A stretch of DNA of 64,000 nt from Chrysophaeum taylorii. Taxonomy: Eukaryota; Sar; Pelagophyceae; Pelagomonadales; Pelagomonadaceae. This document shows positions 34,436-44,599 of the stretch, piece after piece; the stretch's first letter is position 1, and each line of letters starts with the position of its first letter. The notes beneath the pieces were generated by a model that had not been told where the DNA came from, made no database searches, and worked only from the letters and a program-made list of their open reading frames with translations. A program made the position numbers and the translations under genes. Location of the stretch: contig JAQMWT010000130.1 of the NCBI GenBank assembly GCA_029834535.1, positions 1-64,000 of the forward strand, read 5' to 3'.

Positions 34436-35065
34436 GTAGACGCCGGGAGGGGGCTTATCGGTATTGCGCAGCACGTGTGGGGTAGGGTGGAGTCGTCGAC
34501 TCAGAAGAGCATATCCTCGGGGTTGCCGATCGACAGAGAGCCACGTAGAGCTGGACGTGACAGAAGACGGGCTAGTGGGCAAGAGGACGCCGACCTTGCG
34601 GGGCGTCTGCCTCTGGCTCTTGTTGATCGTTTGGCGTCGGTGGGGCTTGAGGGATACAGGTTGGAGGAGCCTCGGTGACAACGACACGATCGATCATGTA
34701 TCTGGTACCGTTGCAGTGGCCGTGCGACGGGTCGAGGTTGCGAAGACTTTACGCTCGCGATCAAAGTCAGCATGCCATTGGTTGTCAGGGAGTTCAAAAC
34801 TCGACTCTTGAGAGCGAGGCGTCGTCTTCCGACCCAACCTAGTCGGCCGAAAAGAACTCCGACGCCTCGTCTCCGGTAAAAAAAGGCCGCGGTCATTCAT
34901 GCGCGCGTTGTCAGCATCGACAACATCGTTTCGACGGGGCGTGAGAATGGCGCGCCGAAAGAGCCGCCGCGGGTCGTGGAAATAGTCTGCGAGGTCGCCG
35001 TAGACGGCTTGGAGGATCACTGTCTGGCTCGCGGGCCAACCTGATCCTTACCCTAAATCGAGGGA
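34083..35065 (-). mobile_element. Helitron fragment, copy 1 (Pif1 helicase C-terminus)
   Basis: About 983 bp sharing both ends with 46157-47116 and 49447-50438. On the minus strand it starts TCCCTCGATTTAGGG and ends GGCCTGCACTTG. The translation gives the Helitron-type Pif1/RecD helicase C-terminal order: DPRRLF then ILTPRRNDVVDADN (about 34905-34975), NSLTTNGM (about 34768-34790), SLRNLDPSHGHCNGTRYMID (34686-34746) and TINKSQ (about 34610-34628). The frame shifts several times and the Rep and most helicase motifs are absent, so this is a non-autonomous or dead piece. A 5' TC start fits Helitrons; the 3' end (CTTG) is not a textbook CTRR. Confidence 0.8.
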
Positions 35066-35066
35066 C

Positions 35067-35223
35067 ATCGCCTGCCCCACGCCTCGGCGATGACCCCGAC
35101 TAGGTCCCGCGTACTTATCTCCGCCCGTCAGGCACATATCCTCTCATACCCCTCAAACCCACCCACATCCTTCATGCTCCCCCCACACACCCCCCTCTTA
35201 GCAGACGACATTTAAAGACAAAC
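35067..35223 (+). mobile_element. LINE 3' end, strongly 5'-truncated
   Basis: Begins within CGCCTGCCCCACGCCTCGG and ends GACATTTAAAGACAAACAG, the same 3' terminus as the other LINE copies in the window. It abuts the Helitron directly. 5' truncation with a constant 3' end is typical of non-LTR retrotransposons. Confidence 0.7.
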
Positions 35224-35744
35224 AGCGGCTACGTAGCTACGGCACCGTCGCCGGCCTCGTCTTTGGTGCCTTCGGTGAGGCCAGCGCGGCGTGCCACGCT
35301 CTCGCCCAAACATGCGCAGAGCGCATCGCTGCGCGAACCTGGGTGGCAAGCGGCTGCGCCAACTTCACAGAGGCAAAGGCGGCCCAAACTCGCCGCATCT
35401 ACCGCGAGTGGGGGATCGCCAACGCATTAGGCCGGGCTCGCTGTGCCCTCACCGCCCTCACCCATGTCGCCGCCTCGGGGAACCCCACCCAGGCCGCCCG
35501 ATCCCAGCAGGACGTCGCCCATCGTCGCACATACGTCCGGCGGCAGCATGCGTACGACCTACCAAGGCGGGGCCCTTGGTCCGCTCTTCGCCTGCCCCAC
35601 GCCTCGGCGATGACCCCGACTAGGTCCCGCGTACTTATCTCCGCCCGTCAGGCACATATCCTCTCATACCCCACAAACCCACCCACATCCTTCATGGTCC
35701 CCACACACACCCCCCTCTTAGGAGTCGACATTTACAGACAGAGA
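35224..35744 (+). mobile_element. LINE 3' end with C-terminal ORF
   Basis: Starts CGGCTACGTAGCTACGG and ends TCGACATTTACAGACAG. The translation reads YGTVAGLVFGAFGEASAACHAL, then AQTRRIYREWGIANALGRARCALTALTHV, nearly identical to 42299-42876. This looks like the last domain of a LINE polyprotein; no catalytic motif is present in this piece. The frame then runs into non-coding 3' sequence. Confidence 0.7.
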
Positions 35745-35764
35745 AATGTATCTTTCATTATTGC

Positions 35765-36214
35765 GTGCTGATGATATTGGATGCTGCGGCGCGGTTGGAA
35801 GTAGCGAAGATCGAATCGAGTCGCGCCGCCGCCGAGAAGCGCGCCGCGGACGTGGCCGTGTCTCGGGAGGCGCGACACTTTGAGCCAAAGGTCGAGGAGG
35901 CCATCGCCCAACGTAAACTAATTACGGCGCTGCAGGAGAAGGATAGGGCGTTGGCCGCGGCGGAGCAGCGCGCCGAAGACCTCGAAATTGCGCGAAAAGT
36001 CGCAGAGACGAACCTCGCCGACGCGAAAGGAAGAATCGCGGAACTCGAAGTCATGGTGGAACGACTGAAGGACAGGAACGAAACTGAGGAGCGAAGGCGG
36101 GACGAGGTAAAGACGGAGGCCGCGCACCTCAAGAAGCTGCTCGCAGACACTCGCCTTGATCTCGACCTCGTCCAAGCCAAGTACGCCAAACTCCTCGATT
36201 CGAAGGTGACCTAG
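35765..36214 (+). CDS. Coiled-coil protein, probably 5'-truncated
   Basis: An intact 149-codon frame with strong heptad character throughout: residues 8-45 are Ala/Glu/Lys/Arg-rich, and 50-140 form a near-continuous coiled coil (ALQEKDRALAAAEQRAEDLE, then RIAELEVMVERLKDRNETEE). No catalytic domain is seen. The ATG lies only about 20 bp after the 3' end of a LINE, and the protein starts directly in helix, so the real N-terminus may have been cut off by that insertion. The strand choice is supported by heptad periodicity; the opposite frame (35758-36189) is a Ser/Arg-rich shadow. Similar to many filament or tethering proteins, so no function is assigned. Confidence 0.6.
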   Translation: MLMILDAAARLEVAKIESSRAAAEKRAADVAVSREARHFEPKVEEAIAQRKLITALQEKDRALAAAEQRAEDLEIARKVAETNLADAKGRIAELEVMVERLKDRNETEERRRDEVKTEAAHLKKLLADTRLDLDLVQAKYAKLLDSKVT

Positions 36215-37879
36215 CTCGTTCTGGTCAGCTGCTGCTGCTGCGAATCAGATGATTATCAGTGGTACGTACGTACGTTAAGAGATAGTATCCCGTGTGCTCT
36301 ATCGATCGATCGATCACAGCAGCAGACATCTTTGATCACGGGAGAGAATGGCCAACGACGCACGAACATGCGAAGTGAGATCGAAACGTTGCAGCAAAAG
36401 CCGTCGATTACGATCGACGAGGAGTCGGAGGAGGACTACTTACTTACTTACTTACCTACGGACGCTGCGAGCGACCGACCTTCGTGCTCGTGGCCCGAGA
36501 CACTACTAGCCACAACATCGCATCGAAAACACAATACAGCCGGACCAAGGACGACCAGTTGCAATAATCCTTGGGACCGACGCTCTGGAGTTCGAAATCT
36601 TGTAGCGCTAGCGGATAATGAAGTGACGAATAATTGGGCGCGCCAGCCTTTAAGGTCAAGTGTTGAGGGCGCTTTCGTCAAGGGTCTTCGATGCGACCAC
36701 AAGCTAACCCCAAGCGTGGACGTTTCGGGAAAAGGCGCCTGCGTTTACTTTTCTCCGCCAAAAAAAAGTTCTGGAGCCTTGGTCGCTGCTGCTTACTTAT
36801 TAAGGTTCATGCCAGGAGCTCGAAGGGAAAACTTGTTCGAATCCGGCGATTCTTGATGCAAGTGGCGGACTGTTCGCGAGGCCGCCATGATCCCTTTGAA
36901 GGCAGAACCGCGAGTGCGGCATCTCAACTTCCCACGGTGTTGTTGACGTGACCGAAGAGGTGGGTTTTCTAAAAAAAGACGACGCGGTTGAGAAGTACGA
37001 CCTTGGGGGGACGAACATTCATTAAGGGGTAGTATCCACCAATTGCTCTTGATACTTTACCTGCCACCAAAACTTTGTTGACATCGTTGCTGATGACGAC
37101 GCGAGGTTATTACTAATCTCGTGTTGTCGTATGTCATTTTCCTCGCCCGGAACAACACCTATTTATTTCACCGCCTCTATAGCTTGCGAGGTCGGGCATC
37201 GCTGCTGCTCTGACCGCATCGCCGTCTAAGTGTCTTTGTCTTTCTCTCTCTCTTCGAAGAAAAACTCTCTTGCATAGGAGACACCCCTTCTTTTTCTTCC
37301 TTATCCCGTGCTTGGTGGTCAAGCACGAAAACGTGTGCTGTTTGCTTACGAAAAAAAAAAATTGGTTGTTACTTGGTTTCTTTTACAACCAAACGATGAT
37401 GCTGCTTTTTCAACTCACGAAATAAAAATGCTGTGTTCGGCCTCGAAAAATAAAAAAAGGTCTCGCAAAAAGTGGTGGTCTCACGAAGCACGTACTTGAC
37501 GCGACCGCGAGGAGAGGCTGAGGCGGGCGAGGCGCAGCCGAACGGAGCGTGAACGTCGCCATTATAGTTCGATATACGCATGCTGAGTTGTCTAGCGCCG
37601 AGGCAGAAGAGGACGCCCGGCTTTGATCGCGTGGACGTGCCCGCCCAAAAAGTAGTGTCTTGTCGATGTCGACGAAAGCACGCCACGCGCACCCGGGAGA
37701 GTCGCCCTCGAAAGCAACAACAACGATACGAGGAAAGTCGCCCTTGATGGCTATGTGAGATTGGTGCGATGTCTTTTCGGCGGTCTGGGGGAGGAAGCTT
37801 CGCCTCGCCTGTAAGAACTATATTTCTTCTCGGTCAGAAAGCCGAGTTTGGTCACGCGAAAGGCTTAGCTAACTTATCT
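36215..37879. other. Weak ORF and AT-rich spacer; no recognised gene
   Basis: A 174-codon plus frame at 36332-36856 has a plausible C-terminal part (VYFSPPKKSSGALVAAAYLLRFMPGARREN) but no family I can name. The rest is AT-rich with A runs (37349, 37448). A CGTA/ATCG simple repeat lies at about 36262-36316. Confidence 0.35.
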
Positions 37880-38560
37880 TCACTCCCGAACACGGGAGCC
37901 ACCCGCAGGAGCTGGTCCAGGATCAAAGAGGAAAATCACACACAGTTGCGAGGGACGAGAACTTGTGGATAGCGGACCGCCACTGCGGACCTCTGTCTTG
38001 TGCGAGAGGTCGTGCCTCGAGTTGTGAAGGGGATGTCGCATTTCCGGAGTGCCTTGGCGAGCGTCCTCACGTACGTACGTCATCTGCGGAGCCCCCCGGT
38101 GGGCGCTTGGAGCGGACCCAAGACGACGAGAGCATCTTGCGAGGGAGTCGGGAGAAAGGCATGCGGGCGACGTGATCGGCTCCGCTGGCGGCGAATTGAC
38201 GTAGATGGACTCGAGGCGCCGCAGCAGGGTCTCCGTTGAGATAATGGTGCAGCCAGGTGTGCTTGCGGGTCAGACGACGCACGACGCGGGCGCACTGGAA
38301 GCGCCGCAGCCGGCGGAACAGGAGTGAGGCACCACGATTCCGCACCGCGAAGGAGGATGGCCAGGACGAGCCGTAGACGAGACGTAGACGAGGCGCTTGG
38401 CGCGAGGAGAGACGGACTTGTAGGCGAAGATGCAGTCCCGCGAGGCAGGCACCGAAGGCCTGAGAAAAACGCTTTCTTGATCCGCGCGTCGATGTCTGAG
38501 TCGTCGAAGAAGTGTAGTCGCGCGAGAGGGTCGAGGTACTCGTTAGTTACTCGTGAGCCT
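37880..38560 (-). mobile_element. LINE reverse-transcriptase C-terminal remnant
   Basis: The minus strand reads, in changing frames, DDSDIDARIKKA (about 38470-38506), LVLAILLRGAESWCLT (about 38310-38370), LRRFQCARVVRRLTR (about 38265-38310) and HVARMPFSRLPRKML (about 38140-38185). This is the order found after the polymerase core of many LINE proteins: an IDARI-KA helix, a LLYG-E-W-LT segment, then LRR-Q- and H-ARM-LPK. Frame changes show it is dead. Confidence 0.6.
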
Positions 38561-40250
38561 GTTGCGAGCGAAGGCGAAGCAGTATCATATTGAGTGATCA
38601 GCCATAGTAATAAGCTGAACACAACCTGTGCGAGAGTAAGGTGCAAACGTTTTAGGAACGGGGACATATGGAGGATCGGGGAACACCCGGATCCAGTCTT
38701 TGGATATGTGTTTGGGTAACCAAAGGCGCTTAGGAATGGCTTGTAGATCATCCACGATCTTTAGGAAGGGGCGTGGATGGAGGATAGGCCATGACAATAA
38801 GTTAATTGGTCCAGTAGAATACCTGCGTGCGATGCATATCCATCTTTCTCTAGATTGGTAGTCGCCACAGAAGTAGGTCGGGAACCTATCAACAAACATC
38901 GACACAGTAATCGAGCGTAGTACGGATGAGATTGGCCACATTTATGTGGTCTTGATGACAGTACTTGTGCGGAGGCGTCATCTCAGCCCGTAGGGCTGGA
39001 GTAGCGTAGAGTAGTCGTTTCTTCAGCGCCAGCTTGAGCGAGAAGATGTACCGCGCTCGGGTCGGAACCCACGTCTTCACTCGTGATCGAGGGCCTCGCA
39101 GACGAGTCGCGCACGGGCAATGTTCGAAACGATCGGGCTTAGTTTGGTCACAACAAAGGTGGAGTTTGGTTGGTCTCACAAGCATCGACGTTGGTACGCA
39201 CCGCTTGACTTTCCTCTCGGAGCATCTTTTGAACGGCGTGCTGCTAACCTCGTATGGACTGATGCCGACGGCGTTTGTGCAGGACGTCGGCAGGTTTCTT
39301 CCCACCGCCTTGCTTCAATCTGACCACATAGGAAGACACTGCTCCGTAGGCGCTTCGGGCGCGCTAGCCCTTGCCACGTATAGGCACGCAACTCTCGCGC
39401 AGAAACTCCTATCAAACCATTAATTTGCGGGGACCTCAACGTCGGACGTCGCCGTGCCGATGATGAGAAACTCGCAGCAGCCCTTTGACATTTGATCATC
39501 AGCCTGTCGACCCACTTGTCGTTGTAAAATCCTCGTGCAACTTCTGTAGCTTGCAGGAGAAAGAACTTGGTCGTGCACGGGGCGTCGACGCGGGACCTCT
39601 GATCGTAAAACGAATCTTCAGAGCGCAGACCTCTCGGATTTTATCACTCTCCGCCGTCTCGTCTCCAGCCGCGTCCGACACGAGCAAGTCATGAATCGTA
39701 GTTCCCGTCGAGCATCATCGAGTCGATAGATTCCCGCCGCCGCGGGTTCAGCCTGTAATAGATCGGACGGTTGCGCGACTTCGCGTAGCTTTGGGGAATA
39801 TAGCATAGTTTGGTCATTAGTATTTCGGCATTCTAGTCGACCATTGTGTCAGGACACCTGGCTACGACAGCACATTATTGCGAATCCGCGCGTTCGAGCG
39901 AACTTCTTCGCTCGAAGAAGATCCGCGAATGGGGTGATCTATTTTTTAAACGTCGCGTGGTGAAGGTGGGGATGCCTCGTTCCAGTGTGTGTGGCGAACT
40001 CTCGTCGACATCGACAAAACACAACCATTGGAAGGGCGGGCGGGCGGGCACCTCCACGCGCTCAACGGCCGCGTCCTCGTCTGCCAGCTTCCTCGCGGAC
40101 GACTGGTCTAGATAAAGCCCTGCGGGCGTGTACCGTTTGCGCAGCCGTTCGAACTCGGTGTGCGACACGACCGTCGGCGGTGTTCGCACTCAACGTGACG
40201 CGCTCTCCGTTCGGGCGACAGTGCCTCGCCCGCCTCAGCCTCGCGTCGGC
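38561..40250 (-). other. Decayed retroelement-like tract, class uncertain
   Basis: Minus-strand segments have a retroelement flavour (FVDVDESSPHTLERGIPTF near 40000, NAVGISPYEV near 39240-39270) that may be an old Ty3-type fossil or LINE sequence. Too degraded to assign; treat as a fossil. Confidence 0.25.
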
Positions 40251-40589
40251 TCTTTAGCCAAGTCCATTCTCCCTTTTACGAAACCAAACTCCACCTTTTA
40301 TTTTTCGAGTCAATGTAAACCGTATTGACCAGACCATACTTTTTTTTAAGACAAAAAAAACTGCACATTGTCACAAAAATTTCTGACCTAATTAGGTTAT
40401 TATTTTGTGTCCAAACTACAGTGATCTATAGTGTGGAGTTCCCTAAAAATAATGTAGACACATTATTATCATTATGGTTTGCAACAACTCCCAGCAGCGT
40501 GGATCAAAGAGCCAGAATGGATGAGCGCAAGGAAACAAGGAAGCAGCAAGAATAGAAAGGATATCAATCAGCGCGCAGAGGGGAACAAG
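40251..40589. other. AT-rich spacer
   Basis: Low-GC compared with its surroundings, with several A/T runs; no gene seen. Confidence 0.5.
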
Positions 40590-41900
40590 GAATCATGAAG
40601 CAAGCAAGCAAACTCTCTCATCAGAGGCAAAGGTAGGGAAGAAGGAGTGACGCAAGAAGTTCAAAGCGGGGAAAAAAAAAATAAAGAAGAAGAGAGTGTA
40701 GGGGGAGGCGTGGTGATGAAAAAAAATAAGAAAAATCGACGAGGAGACGCCGCTAAAAACGGTTGCAGCATGATGCCAGACCTCCAAAACAGGCCTCTTC
40801 CTCCATAGTTTGATCAGGGCGAGGCGGCCAAATTTATGTCGCGAGAAGACGAGATAACCACACGTCATCAGCATCGACGTCACGAGCAACAAGGATGTCG
40901 ATGAGCGCCGCGCCGGCAAACGACCGCGTACTACGAAGTCATCATAAGCAGCGTCGGTGCCGTATGCGAAGGGTCGGGCAAACGAAGGTCGTGGGCGTAG
41001 ATCAAGTACAAGAGCGGTGTGGGAAGAGCAGAGAGACGGGAAGTCAACCCCAGTCTCGTAAAGTCAAGCTGGCGAGTACAAGCGGATCGAGCAGCAGAGT
41101 AGCCACGTTTAAAAAACTCTTTCTCGCCGTCGCTCAAAGCGGGATGTGGTCAGAAGATGGTGAAGCGACTCGGAAGAACCAGGGCGGCGACGACAAAAGC
41201 GACACGCGTGATGTCAGGGACAACATTAAAACCCCAGGCAGCAGCAGAGCGCTGTCGGGTGGCTAATTGCGCCACGAGGAGAACTTGCAGGAGTGACTTG
41301 CACGGGCCGACGAAAGATGTCGGGAAGAGCAAAGCGAGAGGATGGACATCGGCAGGCTCATAAGCACGAAGGCGCGCAACGCCAAGCTGCGTCAGCAAAG
41401 TGGAGCAGACCCCATCAAACAGATGGCGCCGCTGGAAGGTGACAGCAAACCAGAAACGTCGGCCATCACGGCAGAGAGAAGGGGTCATCCGCACCCGGGT
41501 CGCGAGGCAAGATGTTGGAGAGAGGTGAACTGGGAAGAAGATTGGCGTGGAGTGAAGTGCGCAATATCAACCCAAATTCATATTGCTGGATGTGACCGCG
41601 CTGCGAGAGGCCAGAACGTGCGAACACCTCTATTGTCAAGGACTGCTGCTTTCGCGAGGGAGTCATATCACGAAGGGACCACAAGCTTGTGTGGCGGCAT
41701 AGATTCCGCCCACGGCTCCATGACCGGGAGCGGCCCGCAAAAAAAGCGAGAGGATCGTATTCCGGCGGAGCGTTCGACGGCCGCACGCTCCTTGGAGTGG
41801 GTGCACTGACGCACTGTGAGTGCCCATAGATGACCGACCCTTCCTTGTGAGAGCTCTTCGAATAATAACGGGCTCTTTTTTTAACTCGGGCTTGCACCCG
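40590..41900 (-). mobile_element. LINE reverse-transcriptase core remnant
   Basis: On the minus strand at about 40940-41040 the frame reads TRLGLTSRLSALPTPLLYLIYAHDLRLP, matching the G-PQGS-LSPLLY-IY-NDL block before the catalytic motif of LINE reverse transcriptases. The sequence upstream (41150-41900) is compatible with the rest of such an ORF but is degraded. Broken by frame changes. It may belong to the same insertion as 37880-38560, separated by later events. Confidence 0.5.
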
Positions 41901-42298
41901 CGCGCTGATTGGTACCTGGTTTGGGTCTTCAAAATACGAGGAATACGTTATTTATCATTAATGGGGCTTTCGACACTGGGATTATCATCATGACGCAACG
42001 GTTGGGTTCGTTTGATTCTTTCTCTTCGCCGCCGCATGCCTAAACCATGACGACACAGCTCGAGCTTCCCGCCGAGTTGAAGACGGACCAGTTCGACGAG
42101 AAATAAATAACTGACCCAGGCAGGAATGCGCTGCCGCAGAGGCTGCGCAGCCGCAAGTGTCAGGACCGGCGAGAGCTAATGAGCACCACGCCTGGTTGAT
42201 GATTTTCTTGGGGGGGGGGGAACTTTCCGTGTTGAACGGACATAACACGTCAAGTCCACTCCGAATACCTCGCTCACGCCCGCAGCATCGACGCCATC
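41901..42298. other. No recognisable gene
   Basis: A short spacer with a poly-G run at about 42212-42220; no motif. Confidence 0.4.
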
Positions 42299-42876
42299 AT
42301 GCCCCAGCCGGGTACAGCACCACCGCCTGGCTTCTTGGGCCCTGTCGAACAGCGGCTACGTAGCTACGGCACCGTCGCCGGCCTCGTCTTTGGTGCCTTC
42401 GGTGAGGCCAGCGCGGCGTGCCACGCTCTCGCCCAAACATGCGCAGAGCGCATCGCTGCGCGAACCTGGGTGACAAGCGGCTGCGCCAACTTCACAGAGG
42501 CAAAGGAGGCCCAAACTCGCCGCATCTACCGTGAGTGGGGGATCGCCAACGCATTAGGCCGGGCTCGCTGTGCCCTCACCGCCCTCACCCATGTCGCCGC
42601 CTCGGGGAACCCCGCCCAGGCCGCCCGATCCCAGCAGGACGTCACCCTTCGTCGCACATACGTCCGGCGGCAGCATGCGTACGACCTACCAAGGCGGGGC
42701 CCTTGGTCCGCTCTTCGCCTGCCCCACGCCTCGGCGATGACCCCGACTAGGTCCCGCGTACTTATCCCCGCCCGTCAGGCACATATCCTCTCATACCCCA
42801 CAAACCCACCCACATCCTTCATGGTCCCCACACACACCCCCCTCTTAGCAGTCGACATTTACAGACATAACACGTC
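42299..42876 (+). mobile_element. LINE 3' end with C-terminal ORF (copy 2)
   Basis: An open frame from 42299 reads LGPVEQRLRSYGTVAGLVFG and AFGEASAACHALAQTC, then IYREWGIANALGRARCALT, the same as 35224-35744. It ends at AGTCGACATTTACAGACATAAC. It extends slightly further 5' than the 35224 copy, as expected for variable 5' truncation. Confidence 0.7.
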
Positions 42877-43010
42877 ACGACACGTCGATGGGGGGGGCTT
42901 GACGTCGTCTTAAAGGACTTCCTCTACACTCTGCGGGAAATAATGAATCGCACGACGAAATGAAATGAAATGAGCGCCGGGACTTGTATCACCGCCGCCG
43001 CAGGTGCGAT

Positions 43011-43124
<114 letters not shown>

Positions 43125-43246
43125 GTCTTTCCCAAACGAGGAATTGTGCGCCGACGAGGACGACGGCCGTTGTAGGTATAATTGGTCACGACGAATGTAG
43201 TGCGCTCGCCCGATCTCATGTGTGTGTGCGCAGTGTGTGTGTGTGT

Positions 43247-43281
43247 CTGCCTGCCTGCCTGCCTGCCAAAAACCGCACCAG

Positions 43282-43321
<40 letters not shown>
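43247..43321. repeat. (CTGC)n and (AAGT)n microsatellites
   Basis: CTGC units at 43247-43267 and AAGT units at 43282-43321, close to the 3' end of the sorting-nexin gene. Confidence 0.97.
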
Positions 43322-43322
<1 letters not shown>

Positions 43323-43368
43323 TTGGTGAATTAAACGAGCACAAGTAACTAGATAGCCGAGTAGGACA

Positions 43369-44514
43369 TCACGAATCGTCGTCGTGGTACCAGTCCGGGG
43401 TACTGGGGGAGACCTTGACCGCCTGGACGACGGCGGCCGGGGGGAGGACTTGGGAGGTATTGGTATCGGCGGACCGGAGAATCTTGGCGACGAGATCATC
43501 ATCATCATCATCATGATCATCCTCGTGTTGATATTCGTCCGACGACAACATCCCTTTTTTGTCTTTGCGCGCCTGCGCGAGGACACGAGACAAGGCGTTC
43601 GCCTTTTGGATGTGCGCGTCGACGAGTTCGTTGACGATTTCGGTCCAACGCTCCGGAAACGTTTGCACAAAAATTTTTGCCTCGCGCGCGAACCGGAACG
43701 CGGCGTCGACCATATCCTGCTCTATGGCTCGGAGACGTTCCTCCGCTCTAAAAATGTCGAGCTGCGTGGCGGCCATCCAGGAGTCATCTCTAGATTTCAT
43801 CAAGCCCTCCAGCACCTGATGCGCGACGTCTCTGCGATCTTCGAGTTCGGAGGTTAGCTTGGCGGCCAGCCGAAGATTTGATATATATCTTTGCTCCTCG
43901 TCTATGCGGGCGATAAACTGCGAAATACCAGAGTTCTCCTCCGTGGCCGCCAGAAGCACCCCCCCGGACATAAAAAGGTTCGCGAGATCGCGCGTCGCGA
44001 GCGCCGTCGATTCTAGAGCCCTCGACGCTTTATGGCGCGCGAGACTCAGAAGTCTATCCTTCTCCGTCGTCCACGCGATCACCGACTGGATCTCGTTGTT
44101 TTTCTGGAGATGTCCAAAGAATCGCCGCGCCGCAGCAGAGTAAGCGACGTCGTCGCCCGCGAGATTTGAGGAAATTTTTTCGCCAAAAAGAAATTTCATC
44201 AAAATCTCAGCGGTTTTTAACTCGGGATGCTCCAAAAGTCGCGCCATAAACCGCTTCGCCGACACCACGTCCCCGCGCTTCAGGGCCTGGAGATCAACGG
44301 GCGGCACGACGGCCCCAGGGTACGCGACGGCGAGCATCTGCGCCAAATCCTCGAGTTCCTTGGGGGTTTTGTCCACCCCTGGCGGCGTGATGTCGCGATT
44401 CCCCTGTCGCACGACGGTGCACGAAATCCGAAACGGCCTCGCTCCGAAAAAGAACGGTTCGCGACCCAAACTCACAGAACATCCCTCCAGACTCACGCCA
44501 TCGTATTTGCTCAT
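43369..44514 (-). CDS. PX-domain sorting nexin (SNX-BAR-like)
   Basis: 381 residues starting at the ATG at 44514 (AAAAGGATGAGC), chosen over the in-frame ATG at 44556 because the protein from MSKYDG onward looks structured and a CCCTAA box lies just upstream. Residues 24-110 fit the C-terminal part of a PX phosphoinositide-binding domain: YPGAVVPPV, then RFMARLLEHPELKTAEILMKFLF. The usual RRY motif is not evident. Residues about 120-315 are a long helical region like a BAR domain, including FAREAKIFVQTFPERWTEIVNELVDAHI split around 276-302. Residues 326-340 are acidic, coded partly by a GAT run. Likely role: membrane curvature and cargo sorting on endosomes (Vps5/SNX class). No introns. Confidence 0.75.
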   Translation of the reverse strand: MSKYDGVSLEGCSVSLGREPFFFGARPFRISCTVVRQGNRDITPPGVDKTPKELEDLAQMLAVAYPGAVVPPVDLQALKRGDVVSAKRFMARLLEHPELKTAEILMKFLFGEKISSNLAGDDVAYSAAARRFFGHLQKNNEIQSVIAWTTEKDRLLSLARHKASRALESTALATRDLANLFMSGGVLLAATEENSGISQFIARIDEEQRYISNLRLAAKLTSELEDRRDVAHQVLEGLMKSRDDSWMAATQLDIFRAEERLRAIEQDMVDAAFRFAREAKIFVQTFPERWTEIVNELVDAHIQKANALSRVLAQARKDKKGMLSSDEYQHEDDHDDDDDDLVAKILRSADTNTSQVLPPAAVVQAVKVSPSTPDWYHDDDS

Positions 44515-44524
44515 CCTTTTTTTC

Positions 44525-44534
44525 TTAGGGTAAG
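44525..44534 (-). promoter_or_regulatory. Telo-box-like TTACCCTAA near SNX start
   Basis: On the minus strand TTACCCTAAG lies about 11 bp upstream of the chosen ATG. The same CCCTAA core occurs upstream of RPS15 and NAA10. The role is inferred from that recurrence. Confidence 0.4.
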
Positions 44535-44599
44535 GAATTATTTTATTTACCACCAAAGAAAAAAGGTGAGCGACTGTGTCATGAGTGGCCGATCAGAGA

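Noticed and set aside
38561-40250. A definite Ty3-type element
   Set aside because: Only a few suggestive phrases in broken frames and no LTR pair found; left as an uncertain fossil.
43384-43857. 157-codon plus frame over the sorting nexin
   Set aside because: Shadow of the intact PX/BAR gene on the minus strand.
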